Of a stretch of 64,000 nt of DNA, positions 27,619-36,829 are shown piece after piece; the first letter of the stretch is position 1, and each line of letters starts with the position of its first letter. This DNA is from CAVYXK01 sp963708245 (GTDB lineage Bacteria > Pseudomonadota > Alphaproteobacteria > Acetobacterales > Acetobacteraceae): contig OY970201.1 of the NCBI GenBank assembly GCA_963708245.1, positions 3,038,001 to 3,102,000 of the forward strand, given 5' to 3'. Under the pieces are notes generated by a model. That model saw nothing but the letters and a program-made list of their open reading frames with translations. It was not told the DNA's origin and did not search any database. The translations under genes were made by a program, and so were the position numbers.

Positions 27619-27953
27619 GGCCTGTGTCCCTTCGCAGGAGCGGTTTCTCCGAGCGGCGTCAATGACGCGATCAGGCTGCCACGGCGGGCCGGCATCTGCG
27701 AAGCCCAATCGCATGGCAGGTGGAGGTAGCTCCCCGGACCGTCGATCCTGTCCTCGCACGCTTACCTCCCGACCCTTCGTAGGAAGGGAATCACACTGCA
27801 TCGCGTCGAGCGAAGGACTTTTCAGCAGCCTGCTGGAGCGCATTTAGGCTGACTGGAAATATCCGGCGTGTCGGAGGCATGCGGGCACGTTGCCGTCGCG
27901 ACCGAGCGCCGGCCGCTCGTACGGTGCCCATTGCCCGGCAGCGGCCCGCCGGC
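27619..27953. other. Spacer upstream of the amidohydrolase, nothing recognised
   Basis: No gene, RNA or repeat could be supported in this 335-bp stretch. It separates the amidohydrolase start from the 3' end of the amino-acid permease operon, so it may carry the amidohydrolase promoter. Confidence 0.5.
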
Positions 27954-28625
27954 TCACGCCTCGATCTTCCGCAGCAGCCGTTGCTCGACGACGGTGACCG
28001 CCCTGGTCAATGGGAAGGCGATCGCAAAATAGATGAAGGCAACCGTCGTCAGAATCTCGACCGGGTGGAACGTGCGCGTCGCGATGTTCTGCCCGACGTA
28101 GAGCAGATCGGACATGCCGACCGCCGAGACCAGCGAGCTTTCCTTGAACAGGCTGACTGTGTTGGATAGCAGCGTCGGTATGGCGCGCAGGATGGTCTGC
28201 GGAAAGATGACGTAGGTTGTCTTGGCGAGTAGGCCAACGCCGAGCGCCACGCAGGCATCGTGCTGGTCGCGCGCAATTGCCTTCATCGCGGCGCGAAACG
28301 TCTCGCTCGAGATGGCACCCATGTAGAGGCTGAGTGCGATGATCGCCGAGGCCAGATTGCCGATATCGACATGCAGCACGATCGGCAGGCAGAAGAAGAT
28401 CCAAAAGATCTGGATCAGCACCGGCGTGCCGCGGAAGAACTCGACATAAACCGAGCTAACCGCATAGATCACCCGGCTCTCGGAGGTGCGCATCAAACTC
28501 AGCACGAAGCCGAGCAGCACACCAAGCACGACGCAGATGCAGGTGAGCTCGAGCGTCGTAGCCAGGCCGGCGAGCAAGGCGCGCCAGTAGTCGAGGATGA
28601 AACCGAACGAGACGTGATAGGTCAT
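27954..28625 (-). CDS. Polar amino-acid ABC transporter permease (HisM/GlnP type)
   Basis: A 223-residue inner-membrane permease with five or so hydrophobic helices and the family motif VYVEFFRGTPVLIQIFW at residues about 60-76. The EAA loop ISSETFRAAMKAIARDQHDA leads to ALGVGLLAKTTYVIFPQTIL, the segment that contacts the ATPase. It is the last gene of a four-gene importer and starts 13 bp after its partner permease. Confidence 0.92.
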   Translation of the reverse strand: MTYHVSFGFILDYWRALLAGLATTLELTCICVVLGVLLGFVLSLMRTSESRVIYAVSSVYVEFFRGTPVLIQIFWIFFCLPIVLHVDIGNLASAIIALSLYMGAISSETFRAAMKAIARDQHDACVALGVGLLAKTTYVIFPQTILRAIPTLLSNTVSLFKESSLVSAVGMSDLLYVGQNIATRTFHPVEILTTVAFIYFAIAFPLTRAVTVVEQRLLRKIEA

Positions 28626-28638
28626 CGCCGGCGCCCGC

Positions 28639-29310
28639 TCACCCGGCCAGTCGCCGGGCGTTGCGGCGCTCGAAATAGGTGACGAGCTGGCTGACCGGAA
28701 ACGAGATCGCGAGGTAGATGCCGGCGACGACCGTAAAAGTCTCGATCGGCCGATAGGTCTGGGTCGACAACGTCTTGGCCTGGTACATCAGGTCGCTTAC
28801 GGCGACGAGCGAAACCAGCGCGCTCTGCTGGAAGCAGCCGATCGCGTTGGTGATGAGGACCGGAAGCGCCATGCGCACCGCCTGCGGGAAGACCACATGC
28901 AGGATGCGCACGCGCCAGCCGAGGCCGAGTGCCACGCTCGCGTCAAGATGGGCGCGCGGAATCGCCTGGATCGCCGCGCGGTAGGCCTCGGCGTTGAACG
29001 CGGTGAGATTGAGGCCAAGCGCCAGCACGCCCATCGTCACGGCATCGAGAAAGACGTTGAACAGCATGGGGACGCAGTAGAAGAACCACACGATCTGGAT
29101 CAGCGCCGGCGTGCACCGGAAGAACTCGACGAAGGCCGTCGCCGGCCAGCGGACGATGCGCACTGGGCTCATCACCAGCAGCGCCACGCCGAAGCCGGCG
29201 GAGAGGCCGATGGCATTCGCCAGGACCGTGAGCTTCAAGGTCACGACCAGGCCGTCGAGAAGTTTGTCGAAGTCGCGCAGGACGAAGAAGAAGTTGAGGT
29301 GGTAGTTCAT
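28639..29310 (-). CDS. Polar amino-acid ABC transporter permease, partner subunit
   Basis: A 223-residue permease, same length and fold as its neighbour: FVEFFRCTPALIQIVWFFYC near residues 60-80 and the EAA loop NAEAYRAAIQAIPRAHLDAS followed by ALGLGWRVRILHVVFPQAVR. Two unlike permeases of this size form the heterodimeric membrane channel of glutamine/histidine-type importers. Confidence 0.92.
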   Translation of the reverse strand: MNYHLNFFFVLRDFDKLLDGLVVTLKLTVLANAIGLSAGFGVALLVMSPVRIVRWPATAFVEFFRCTPALIQIVWFFYCVPMLFNVFLDAVTMGVLALGLNLTAFNAEAYRAAIQAIPRAHLDASVALGLGWRVRILHVVFPQAVRMALPVLITNAIGCFQQSALVSLVAVSDLMYQAKTLSTQTYRPIETFTVVAGIYLAISFPVSQLVTYFERRNARRLAG

Positions 29311-29353
29311 CCCGCGGACCGCCCCCCGTTCTCCGCGGCCACTCCGGCTTGCC

Positions 29354-30127
29354 TCAGGAAGCGCGCAGAATATTGACGATGAAGTCCCGCGTCCAATTCA
29401 GCCTGGGGTTAGAGAAGAATTCGCCCGGCTCACCCTGCTCCAGGATGACGCCGCCGGCGCAGAACGCGACGCGCGTCGCGATGTTCTTGGCGAACCACAT
29501 GTCGTGCGTCACCACCATCATGGGCATGCCCTGCTCGGCGAGCTCGACCATCATGTGCTCTACCTCGACGACCAGCTCGGGATCGAGCGCCGAGGTCACC
29601 TCGTCGAACATCATGAGGCGGGGCTCCAGCATCAGGGCACGCGCGATGGCGACGCGTTGCTTCTGGCCGCCGGACAATTGGGCGGGATAGGACCGCGCCT
29701 TGTCGGCCAGGCCGAAACGATCGAGCAAGGCCATCGCACGATCCGTCGCGCCTGCCTTTGCCTCACCGCGCGAGGTCACGGGTGCCAGAATGAGGTTGCC
29801 GATCACGCTCAGGTGGGGAAACAGGGTGTAGTGCTGGAACACCATGCCGATCTGGCGTTGGATCGCGCGCTCGATGCGGTTCTGCCGGTTGCTTCCGCCG
29901 GCGGCAACGTAGAGCTTGCCCTCGACGTGGATCTCGCCCGCATCGATCGTGTCCAGCCCCATGATGCAGCGGAGCAACGTGCTTTTGCCGCCGCCGCTCG
30001 GTCCGATGATGAACAGCCGATCCTGCCGCCCCATCTCGAGATCGAGACCCTTGAAGACCTGGACGGCACCCTGCCCGAAACTCTTGTGCAGGCCATTGAT
30101 CCGGACAAAGCTCTCATCCGGCATCAA
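29354..30127 (-). CDS. Polar amino-acid ABC transporter ATP-binding protein
   Basis: A 257-residue GlnQ-type ATPase. Walker A GPSGGGKST, the Q-loop region QIGMVFQHYTLFPHLSV, signature LSGGQKQRVAIARAL, Walker B LMMFDEVTSALDPE and the H-loop VVTHDMWFAK are all present. It lies 43 bp upstream of the permease pair and powers the importer on the cytoplasmic face. Confidence 0.95.
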   Translation of the reverse strand: MMPDESFVRINGLHKSFGQGAVQVFKGLDLEMGRQDRLFIIGPSGGGKSTLLRCIMGLDTIDAGEIHVEGKLYVAAGGSNRQNRIERAIQRQIGMVFQHYTLFPHLSVIGNLILAPVTSRGEAKAGATDRAMALLDRFGLADKARSYPAQLSGGQKQRVAIARALMLEPRLMMFDEVTSALDPELVVEVEHMMVELAEQGMPMMVVTHDMWFAKNIATRVAFCAGGVILEQGEPGEFFSNPRLNWTRDFIVNILRAS

Positions 30128-30273
30128 CCGGCGCCCCCGGTACGATGGTTGCCCCGGAAGCTACGTTGGGCCCGGCGCTGCGCTGGATGGCGCAACGCAA
30201 TGCGCACGGGAAGGACCCGCCGCAACGCCCTTCCCCTGCCGCCGCCGGCCGCCGTCTACTGGCCGCCGTCTCT

Positions 30274-31125
30274 CTACTGGCCGCCGTTGATCACCTTGTT
30301 CACGTAGAACTCGCCGAGCTTCGCCACGTGGCCTTCGGCAACTGCTTCTTCCAGGAAGATGTTCAAGGCCTCGATCTGCTCGAGCGGCACCGACTTGCGA
30401 AAGCCGTAGGCCACGCCCTGCTTGGCGAGTGACGGCTGCGGCAGGACGGTGGCTGACCACTCCTTGTTGACCGCGGCAAACAACATGTTGGTGTCGGCGT
30501 CGTCGACCGAGACGTCGGCGCGCCTCGATGATACGGCGAGCCGCGCCGCGTCGACATCCGGCAGGCGCATGATGGTCGCGTGCTTGACTAGGTCGGTGAT
30601 CGTGTGATCCTGCGCGGTGCCCGACATGACCGACAGGATGATGCCATTCTTGTCGAAGTCAGCCATCGATTTCCACTCCGGCTTGATCTTTGGGTTCGAC
30701 TTGTTGAAGACGAACGAGATCTGGTACTGCCACGGCGCCATCGAGTAATTGATCGACAGAGCGCGCTTCGCCGTGCGGTTGAGGGCGGGGGCGATGTCCC
30801 ATTTGCCCGCCTGCATGCCGGCGATGATGTTGTCCCAGGTGGTGTCGACGAACTCAACCTTGACGCCCAGCACCTGCTCGCCGAATTCCTTGATGAGATC
30901 GACGAAGATGCCGCTGTACTCGCCGGTCTTCGGATCGCGCATCACGTGCGGCGGTGCGAGCGCCGCAGCGACACGCAGTGTGCCTCGATCCTGCACTTCC
31001 TTCCACAGATCCTCCGACTGCTGCGCCGCGGCGACGTGTCCGACCGCCGACAGTGAAAGCGCAATGCCGATCGCACCCAGCAACAAGCAGCAGCGGGCCA
31101 GCATCGACCGAATGGCTATGGTCAT
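30274..31125 (-). CDS. Polar amino-acid ABC transporter substrate-binding protein (family 3)
   Basis: A 283-residue periplasmic protein with a signal peptide of about 35 residues ending in VGHVAAAQ. The mature part has the SBP-bac-3 layout: GTLRVAAALAPPHVMRDPKT, then GEYSGIFVDLIKEFGEQVLG, VEFVDTTWDNIIAGMQAGKW and a late AYGFRKSVPLEQIEALNIFL. It heads the operon (146 bp gap to the ATPase). The amino acid bound cannot be named. Confidence 0.93.
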   Translation of the reverse strand: MTIAIRSMLARCCLLLGAIGIALSLSAVGHVAAAQQSEDLWKEVQDRGTLRVAAALAPPHVMRDPKTGEYSGIFVDLIKEFGEQVLGVKVEFVDTTWDNIIAGMQAGKWDIAPALNRTAKRALSINYSMAPWQYQISFVFNKSNPKIKPEWKSMADFDKNGIILSVMSGTAQDHTITDLVKHATIMRLPDVDAARLAVSSRRADVSVDDADTNMLFAAVNKEWSATVLPQPSLAKQGVAYGFRKSVPLEQIEALNIFLEEAVAEGHVAKLGEFYVNKVINGGQ

Positions 31126-31290
31126 TTGCAGAATCTCCCCCTATGGCGGTTGCGGTCCCGCAATTCCGCTCGAACAGGCTAGCCGGTGCGGTCGCAGCGC
31201 GCCACCTCCCCGGCCAGACCGGCCAGACCGTCCTCCCGATCATGCTCCCTCGTTGTGGCCCCTGATGGAGGCGCACGGGCGGGGCGCGCT

Positions 31291-31371
31291 CGTTTCCTGC
31301 GGGCGCCGCTGCCCGGCCACTCTGCGTTTCAGTTCCTGCCACGGCCGATCGGCCGACGCACGCCGGGCCTT
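31291..31371 (-). repeat. About 80-bp repeat shared with 58039-58117
   Basis: It starts CGTTTCCTGCGGGCGCCGCT on the plus strand and is about 85% identical to 58039-58117, with one 2-bp gap. On the minus strand it would read ARRASADRPWQELKRRVAGQ, resembling the tail of a small hypothetical protein whose other copy is at 58 kb. The 2-bp indel means at most one copy can be coding. It fills most of the spacer between the amino-acid importer and the slipin fragment. Confidence 0.65.
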
Positions 31372-31381
31372 GAGTGGTGGA

Positions 31382-31800
31382 TCATTCAAGAGCTGGTCCG
31401 AGCCTAGTTTCCCGTCGGAGCCGGCGGCGATGCAGCCCGGCGATCGCCCGGAACGTCTGCATCACGTCGAATGGAAACACGATGGTCGAACTCCGCTCGC
31501 TGGCAATCTCGCTCAGCGTGCCGAGGTAGCGCAATTGCATCGCCCCGGGACTGGTCGCCAGGATCTCGGCGGCCTCTACCAGTTTCTGCGCCGCCTGCTG
31601 CTCGCCTTCGGCGTTGATGACCTTGGCGCGGCGGAGGCGCTCGGCCTCGGCTTGGCGGGCGATGGCGCGGACCATGCTGTGGTCGAGGTCCACCTGCTTC
31701 CGTGTGCATGTCCAGGATCTCCTGGATATCGGCGTTCAGCTTGTCGCGCTCACCGAGCATCTCGTCCAGTGTGTGCTTGCCCAGCGTCGTAAGGCACGCT
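31382..31800 (-). pseudogene. Slipin/stomatin (SPFH) C-terminal fragment
   Basis: Two frames read LGKHTLDEMLGERDKLNADI, then QEILDMHTEA, and after a deletion VDLDHSMVRAIARQAEAERL, KVINAEGEQQAAQKLVEAAE and GTLSEIASERSSTIVFPFDV. This is the end of a membrane-anchored slipin that normally pairs with an NfeD protease. The WGIKVANVEIKH-type segment between HTEA and VDLD is lost. It is joined to the nfeD fragment upstream. Confidence 0.8.
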
Positions 31801-32381
31801 GGCCGCCTCGCGCACCGCCTTCTCCGCCCAGTCGGCGTTGCGCGCGTGCACCGTGGCGAGACCGCGGACATAGGCGACGGCGTCGTTGGTCACCTTTGTC
31901 AGCACAGCGTCGCGTGGCGTGGCCTTGGCGGGCTGATCAGCCTTGCCGCCATCGTCGGCGGGCTTGGAGTCGGATCCGGCGAGCGGCGTCGAGGCGAACA
32001 GGGAAACCGGCCATGCGGCACCCAGATTGGTGCCCGGCGCCATTGCGGCAAGCGCGGCGGCGTACAGAATAAAGGTGCCGGCGCTGGCGGCACGCGACCC
32101 GCTTGGCGCCACGTAAGCGAGCACCGGAACCGGCGAGGCCAGCATGGCGCGGATGATTCGCGCATCGCACTGTCCAGCCCTCCGGGCGTGTCCATGCGCA
32201 GCACCACCACCGCGGCGTCCTGACGCTGCGCCTCGTTCAAGCTGCGTACGACATAGTTGGCGCTGCCGGGACCGATCGCACCGTCGAGCGCAATCACCAC
32301 GGCCGTGCGCGGCGCTGCCAGCGCCTGCATGCACGCGAGTGCCAGCAGCCACGCCACCAAAAGCCCGCGCGATATCGCCAT
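31800..32381 (-). pseudogene. NfeD-type membrane serine protease, N-terminal fragment
   Basis: From ATG 32381: signal sequence (GLLVAWLLALACMQALA), then IALDGAIGPGSANYVVRSLN and VVLRMDTPGGLDSAMRE. A frameshift near 32160 leads to VPVLAYVAPSGSRAASAGTF, with the Ser of the ClpP-like catalytic dyad, and ILYAAALAAMAPGTNLGAAW. The C-terminal membrane and OB domains are missing; the remnant ends at ADWAEKAVREAA where it meets the slipin fragment. Confidence 0.8.
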
Positions 32382-32432
32382 CGGCCTTGATTTCGGCAAT
32401 TTGGCCGACCGGCTCCCTGGTGGCAACGCCGA

Positions 32433-32594
32433 TCAGGTCCCCATTGCCGCCTTGACTCGCGACACCGTGCCATTGCCGACGCCGACGATCTTCGCGACCT
32501 TCCTGACACATTCCCCGGCCGTCAGGCGGGCACGTATGGCCGCTTCCACCTTGGCGCCGGTTTTCGGCCGCCCAAGGCGTATAGCCCCTCTCAT
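32433..32594 (-). pseudogene. Serine recombinase C-terminal HTH fragment
   Basis: A 53-residue frame from ATG 32594: RLGRPKTGAKVEAAIRARLT, then KVAKIVGVGNGTVSRVKAAM. This is the DNA-binding helix-turn-helix that ends resolvase/invertase-type recombinases. The catalytic serine domain is absent, so it is a remnant of a transposon or invertase. Confidence 0.72.
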
Positions 32595-32657
32595 GTGCGT
32601 TGTCCCCGATAATCAATTGCTGGATTTCCATGCCCCGAGCGAAATCCGTCCGTCTCG

Positions 32658-33434
32658 TCAGACTTCCTGCGCAAGAACGATTTCAGGGCTCGCGCGGAAT
32701 GTCTGGCTCGCAGCAGCAAGCTGGCGAGTGTAGGAATGGCTACATCTCCCCGCACGAAGCTGTTCCGACGTCGCAACCTCTACCACTTTGCCGTTTCGAA
32801 TTACTGCGAACCTCTCACACATATGTGCAATGACAGCCAGATCATGGCTCACCATCATAATCGTCAGTTGGTACCTCACGCGGATATCGACCAACAAATT
32901 CAATATCTCTGCCTAAATCGACGCATCAAGAGCGGAAGTTGGCTCATCCAGAAGCAGTATGCGCGGTTCAGTGATCAGCGCGCGTGCGATGGCAACCCGC
33001 TGACGCTGGCCTCCGGACAGCTGGTGAGGAAAGCGAAAGCGAAGCTCATTTCCGAGCCCGACTTCTTCGAGGGCCCGGGCTACTCGGCCGCTCACATCAT
33101 TGAAACCGTGAATCACGAGCGGCTCCGATACGAGGCGATCGACAGTATGGTGCGGGTGCAGTGAACCATAGGGATCCTGAAACACCAATTGAATGAGACG
33201 GCGTAGCGATTTAGGACGGTCACCCCCCACCTCCATGCCACTGACACGAAGTCGACCCGTTCCCGCCTTCACTGAGCCGGCGATGAAACCGAGCAGGGAG
33301 GATTTGCCGGACCCGGATTCGCCGACCAGCCCAAATGTCTCGCCTTCACTGACCGTCAAAGATGTCGGAGAAACCGCCACAACCTGCGATTGGCCTTCGC
33401 CGTACACGATGGAGACATTTTCGAGCGTAATCAA
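32658..33434 (-). pseudogene. Dipeptide/oligopeptide ABC transporter ATPase (DppF type), in-frame stop
   Basis: The frame encodes a 258-residue OppF/DppF-like ATPase. Walker A VGESGSGKSS, signature LSGGQRQRVAIARAL and Walker B LLLDEPTSALDASI are in the first part; the H-loop MMVSHDLAVIAHMCE and the C-terminal tail are in the second. Both parts are in one frame, separated by a single TAG at 32913-32915 where the family has a conserved Gln (DxSxQAEIL). A CAG-to-TAG change explains it. Without suppression the product lacks the H-loop and cannot function normally. Confidence 0.85.
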
Positions 33435-33458
33435 CTCGACAGCTTCCGTGCTGGAGAC

Positions 33459-34286
33459 CTACGAGAGCCAGTTCGGATTACGTTCGAGCTGAGGAAGCCG
33501 GAGTCGCCGCTCGGAAAGATGTGGGCGGCAGGCCAGCAGACCGCGCGTATAGGGGTGTGCGGCGTTCATCAGTTCCGAGGCTTTGCAAGCCTCCATGATC
33601 CGCCCGCCGTACATGATTAGGACGCGGTCGCAAAACGTCGCGATTAAATCGAGGTTATGGCTGACCAAAATCAGCCCCATACCTTTGTGCTGCACGAGTT
33701 CCTCGAGCACACTTAGAATTTGTGCCTGAACCGTAACATCGAGTGCCGATGTCGGCTCGTCCGCGAGCAGAAGATCGGGCTCGCAAACGAGCATCATGGA
33801 GATCATGACGCGCTGCCCCATCCCGCCCGAAATTTGGTGCGGATAGAAGCCAAATATCTTTCTAGGATCAGCAATTCGCACAGTTTCAAGCATTGCAAGT
33901 GCTCGGTCGTCGGCCTCCCGCCGTGTACAGCGTGCGTGTGCGCGGCAAGCTTCAGCGATCTGTTTGCCGATCGTTATCACTGGGTTAAGCGAATACCGTG
34001 GATCCTGTAGAATCATCGCGATCCTCTTACCCCGGATTCCGAGCCACTTTCGTTCCGATAGCGACCGGAGGTCGATAGCGTCGAACTCCATTTTCAGAGC
34101 GCTGACCTTGTTGGGCTTTTCGATGAAGCCCATCAGTGCCCGCACAACCGTCGATTTACCCGAGCCGGATTCCCCGACAATTCCGATGCGCTCGCGCCCC
34201 ATTGCCAGGTTGAAGTTGCGTACCGCGGCCACCGTCCCGGTAGGGGTGTGGTATTCAACGTGTAGATTCTCGACTTCAAGTAACAT
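33459..34286 (-). CDS. Dipeptide/oligopeptide ABC transporter ATPase (DppD type)
   Basis: A 275-residue ATPase with Walker A GIVGESGSGKST, Q-loop AMILQDPRYSLNPV, signature ISGGMGQRVMISMMLV, Walker B LLLADEPTSALDVTVQAQ and H-loop LVSHNLDLIATF. The C-terminal HPYTRGLLACRPHL is typical of DppD/OppD, although the usual Cys-rich iron-sulfur tail is short. It follows the DppC-type permease by 8 bp. Lower GC than the flanking chromosome. Confidence 0.9.
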   Translation of the reverse strand: MLLEVENLHVEYHTPTGTVAAVRNFNLAMGRERIGIVGESGSGKSTVVRALMGFIEKPNKVSALKMEFDAIDLRSLSERKWLGIRGKRIAMILQDPRYSLNPVITIGKQIAEACRAHARCTRREADDRALAMLETVRIADPRKIFGFYPHQISGGMGQRVMISMMLVCEPDLLLADEPTSALDVTVQAQILSVLEELVQHKGMGLILVSHNLDLIATFCDRVLIMYGGRIMEACKASELMNAAHPYTRGLLACRPHLSERRLRLPQLERNPNWLS

Positions 34287-34294
34287 GGCCAGTG

Positions 34295-35227
34295 TCAGCC
34301 TCCCTTCGGATCGATGACATCACGCAAGCCATCGCCAAGAAGGTTGAACCCCAAACTGACAATAAGGATAGCCAAGCCCGGGATGGTTGGGACCCACCAG
34401 TAATCGACGGCAAACTGTCGGCCACTCGCCACCATGGCGCCCCATTCCGGCGCTGGGGGCTGTGCGCCTAAACCAAGAAAACCCAGCCCGGCCGCGGTTA
34501 GTACAACTCCCGCCATGTCGAGCGTCAGCCGCACAATCACAGACGGCAGGCAGATCGGGAGCACGTGTCCCCATAGAATGCGCGCGAGCGAGGCCCCTTC
34601 GAGTTCGATCGCAATGATGAATTCGCTAGTGCGAATGGTGAGCGTTTCTGCCCGTGCTAGACGCGCGTAGGGCGGCCAGCTTGTGAGCGAGATCGCGATC
34701 ACGGCGTTCTCAATACCTGGGCCGAGCGCCGCAGCGATTGCCAGCGCGAGGATCAGCCGCGGAAAAGCAAGGAAGACGTCGGTAAGGCGCATCAGAACGG
34801 TGTCGATGATCCCGCCACGATAGCCGGCCAGCAATCCTACGACGAGCCCCATCGGCAGAACGATGGATGAGACGAGCGCGACGATCGTGAGCGTGATCCG
34901 AGAGCCAAAGACGACCCTATTAAAAATATCGCGACCCAGATCGTCCGTGCCAAACCAGTGATTCGCTGAGGGTGGTTGTAGCCGATCAGCGAGGACCTGT
35001 TTGATCGACAAGCTGTAAGGAGCAATCAATGGCGCGGAAACCGCCAAAACAGCTAATCCTAGGACAACCATGCCGCCGATCAACGCAACGGGGTTGCGGC
35101 GGAATGATAACCAGCCACGATACCATCGACCAAGCGTCGCCTGCGTTCGTGACCTGGGCGAACTGTCGAGGAAAAAATCACGGTGCAGCAACCACTTGCG
35201 CAGGTTCAGAGGCTCGATTGGCGTCAT
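34295..35227 (-). CDS. Dipeptide/oligopeptide ABC transporter permease (DppC type)
   Basis: A 310-residue permease. An N-terminal cytoplasmic arm precedes helix 1 (NPVALIGGMVVLGLAVLAVS); HWFGTDDLGRDIFNRVVFGS is the DppC signature; the EAA loop is in YARLARAETLTIRTSEFIIA, then GASLARILWGHVLPICLPSV. Start and the DppB stop overlap in ATGA (35224-35227), so the two permeases are translationally coupled. Confidence 0.92.
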   Translation of the reverse strand: MTPIEPLNLRKWLLHRDFFLDSSPRSRTQATLGRWYRGWLSFRRNPVALIGGMVVLGLAVLAVSAPLIAPYSLSIKQVLADRLQPPSANHWFGTDDLGRDIFNRVVFGSRITLTIVALVSSIVLPMGLVVGLLAGYRGGIIDTVLMRLTDVFLAFPRLILALAIAAALGPGIENAVIAISLTSWPPYARLARAETLTIRTSEFIIAIELEGASLARILWGHVLPICLPSVIVRLTLDMAGVVLTAAGLGFLGLGAQPPAPEWGAMVASGRQFAVDYWWVPTIPGLAILIVSLGFNLLGDGLRDVIDPKGG

Positions 35228-36252
35228 CGCGATCTCGGATCAGCCAATCGGTAGACAAGATCTGCAAGGAGGTTCAATCCAATATATACGGTGCCGACGA
35301 GAATTGTGCCGCCGATAACTGAGTTCAAGTCCGCTGAAAAGAGCCCATCCTTGATGTAGAGACCGAGTCCGGGCCATGCGAAAACTGTCTCTGTCAAGAC
35401 GGCACCCTCAAGAAGACTGCCGTAACTCAACGCAATTACAGTGGCGAGAGGCACTAGAATGTTGGGAAATGCGTGGCGCCAAATCACGAGTCTGCGGCTT
35501 AGCCCCTTTGCGCGCGCCGACAAGATGTATTCTCGCTTAAGTTCGCCGAGCATGAAGCTGCGTGTCATGCGGGCAATGTAAGCAAGCGAGAAATAGCCGA
35601 GGATCGTGGCGGGCAAGATTATGTGCGACAGCGCGTTCCGGAAAATGTCCATTCGTCCAGCAATCAAGCTGTCGATCGTTAAAGCCCCCGTGACACGCTC
35701 GACCGCACCGTCATAGGCGAAATCGACACGGCCCGGTCCACTAACCCAGCCAAGGCGTGCGTAGAAGACTAGCAACCCGATGATGCCAAGCCAAAAAATC
35801 GGCATCGAATATCCAACTAAGCCTATGATGCGAGCGAAGTGATCTAGCCAACGCCCTCGCTTGGCTGCCGCCATAACACCGAGTGGCACTCCAATAGAGA
35901 CGCCGATCACGATCGCAACCGTTGAGAGTTCGAGAGTAGCAGGAAAGACGCGCAAAAGGTCGCTGAAGACCGGCCGTGCGGTGATGACAGAAGTACCGAA
36001 ATCGCCGCGGAGGACTTTCGTAAGGTAATTCCAGTACTGAACGAGGAGAGGTTTGTCGAGGCCGATCTCATGGTAGACGCGCCAATACACATCCGTTGGC
36101 GCCCTGTCCCCGACAATAGCGACGACCGGGTCGATTGGGAGCACCCGTCCGATAACGAATGTTACGATTGTAAGCCCAAGAAACGTAAGCGATAGCGACA
36201 GAAGAAACCGCCCCAAACCCATCACAAGGCGGAACTCTTTACTAAATGTCAT
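35224..36252 (-). CDS. Dipeptide/oligopeptide ABC transporter permease (DppB type)
   Basis: A 342-residue permease from ATG 36252, the usual DppB length; an ATG at 36405 would add 51 residues without membrane character. It opens FLLSLSLTFLGLTIVTFVIG, then RVLPIDPVVAIVGDRAP, with the family block FGTSVITARPVFSDLLRVFP and the EAA loop RMTRSFMLGELKREYILSAR. It works with the DppC-type protein below and the ATPases further on. The binding-protein gene lies 1.7 kb upstream, separated by unrelated DNA. Confidence 0.9.
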   Translation of the reverse strand: MTFSKEFRLVMGLGRFLLSLSLTFLGLTIVTFVIGRVLPIDPVVAIVGDRAPTDVYWRVYHEIGLDKPLLVQYWNYLTKVLRGDFGTSVITARPVFSDLLRVFPATLELSTVAIVIGVSIGVPLGVMAAAKRGRWLDHFARIIGLVGYSMPIFWLGIIGLLVFYARLGWVSGPGRVDFAYDGAVERVTGALTIDSLIAGRMDIFRNALSHIILPATILGYFSLAYIARMTRSFMLGELKREYILSARAKGLSRRLVIWRHAFPNILVPLATVIALSYGSLLEGAVLTETVFAWPGLGLYIKDGLFSADLNSVIGGTILVGTVYIGLNLLADLVYRLADPRSR

Positions 36253-36829
36253 CATCAGAGATCCAAACAACCTCCGGTTGCTCAGTCTGGCATTAGGATC
36301 AAGCGTTGACAACGTCACCTTTGTTCTTAGGAGGTGGCTTCGTTGCCGCGGCGAGTGATCGTTGTATGCAGGCCGGAGCGCCAGTAAATCACTGCCAATA
36401 AGCACCGTGTCAGGGTCACGTCAAGCCAGCCAGTTTCCTGCCGAATCAGCGAGATTGCCGAGCGTTCAACACGCCACAGTAAAATAGCCATCTGACAAAT
36501 CATCCGGGAGGTACCACAATCATGCGCCACCCATTCGATCGGCCTTCCGGATGGGCTCTACTATCTAGACCGTATGTTCGTGGCCAGACAGGCAGCTCGT
36601 CACATACCGCAGGCACGAGCTGAGCGCGATCGCGCTTTCTGATGGGACTATGAGAGCGATTTCCTGATGCGCTTCCGGCTACCGCTTCCCGGCTGCTGTA
36701 GGGGGTCTGGGAAGCGGGAAGCAGAAGAGTCGGCGCTGGTTGCCCGCCGGCAGCTGCCGGCCGATCTGGTGCGGCTGGGCGAAGCTGAGGTCGTATCCTG
36801 ACGGGCTGGTGGTAGTGGCGAGTGACCGG
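36253..36829. other. Gene-free stretch between dppB and the ATPase relic
   Basis: No convincing gene. GC content rises sharply from left to right, marking a boundary between the lower-GC dpp operon and inserted high-GC DNA somewhere near 36.5-36.6 kb. The promoter or ribosome site for the DppB-type gene would have to lie at its left edge; GGAGG occurs about 20 bases before ATG 36252. Confidence 0.5.
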
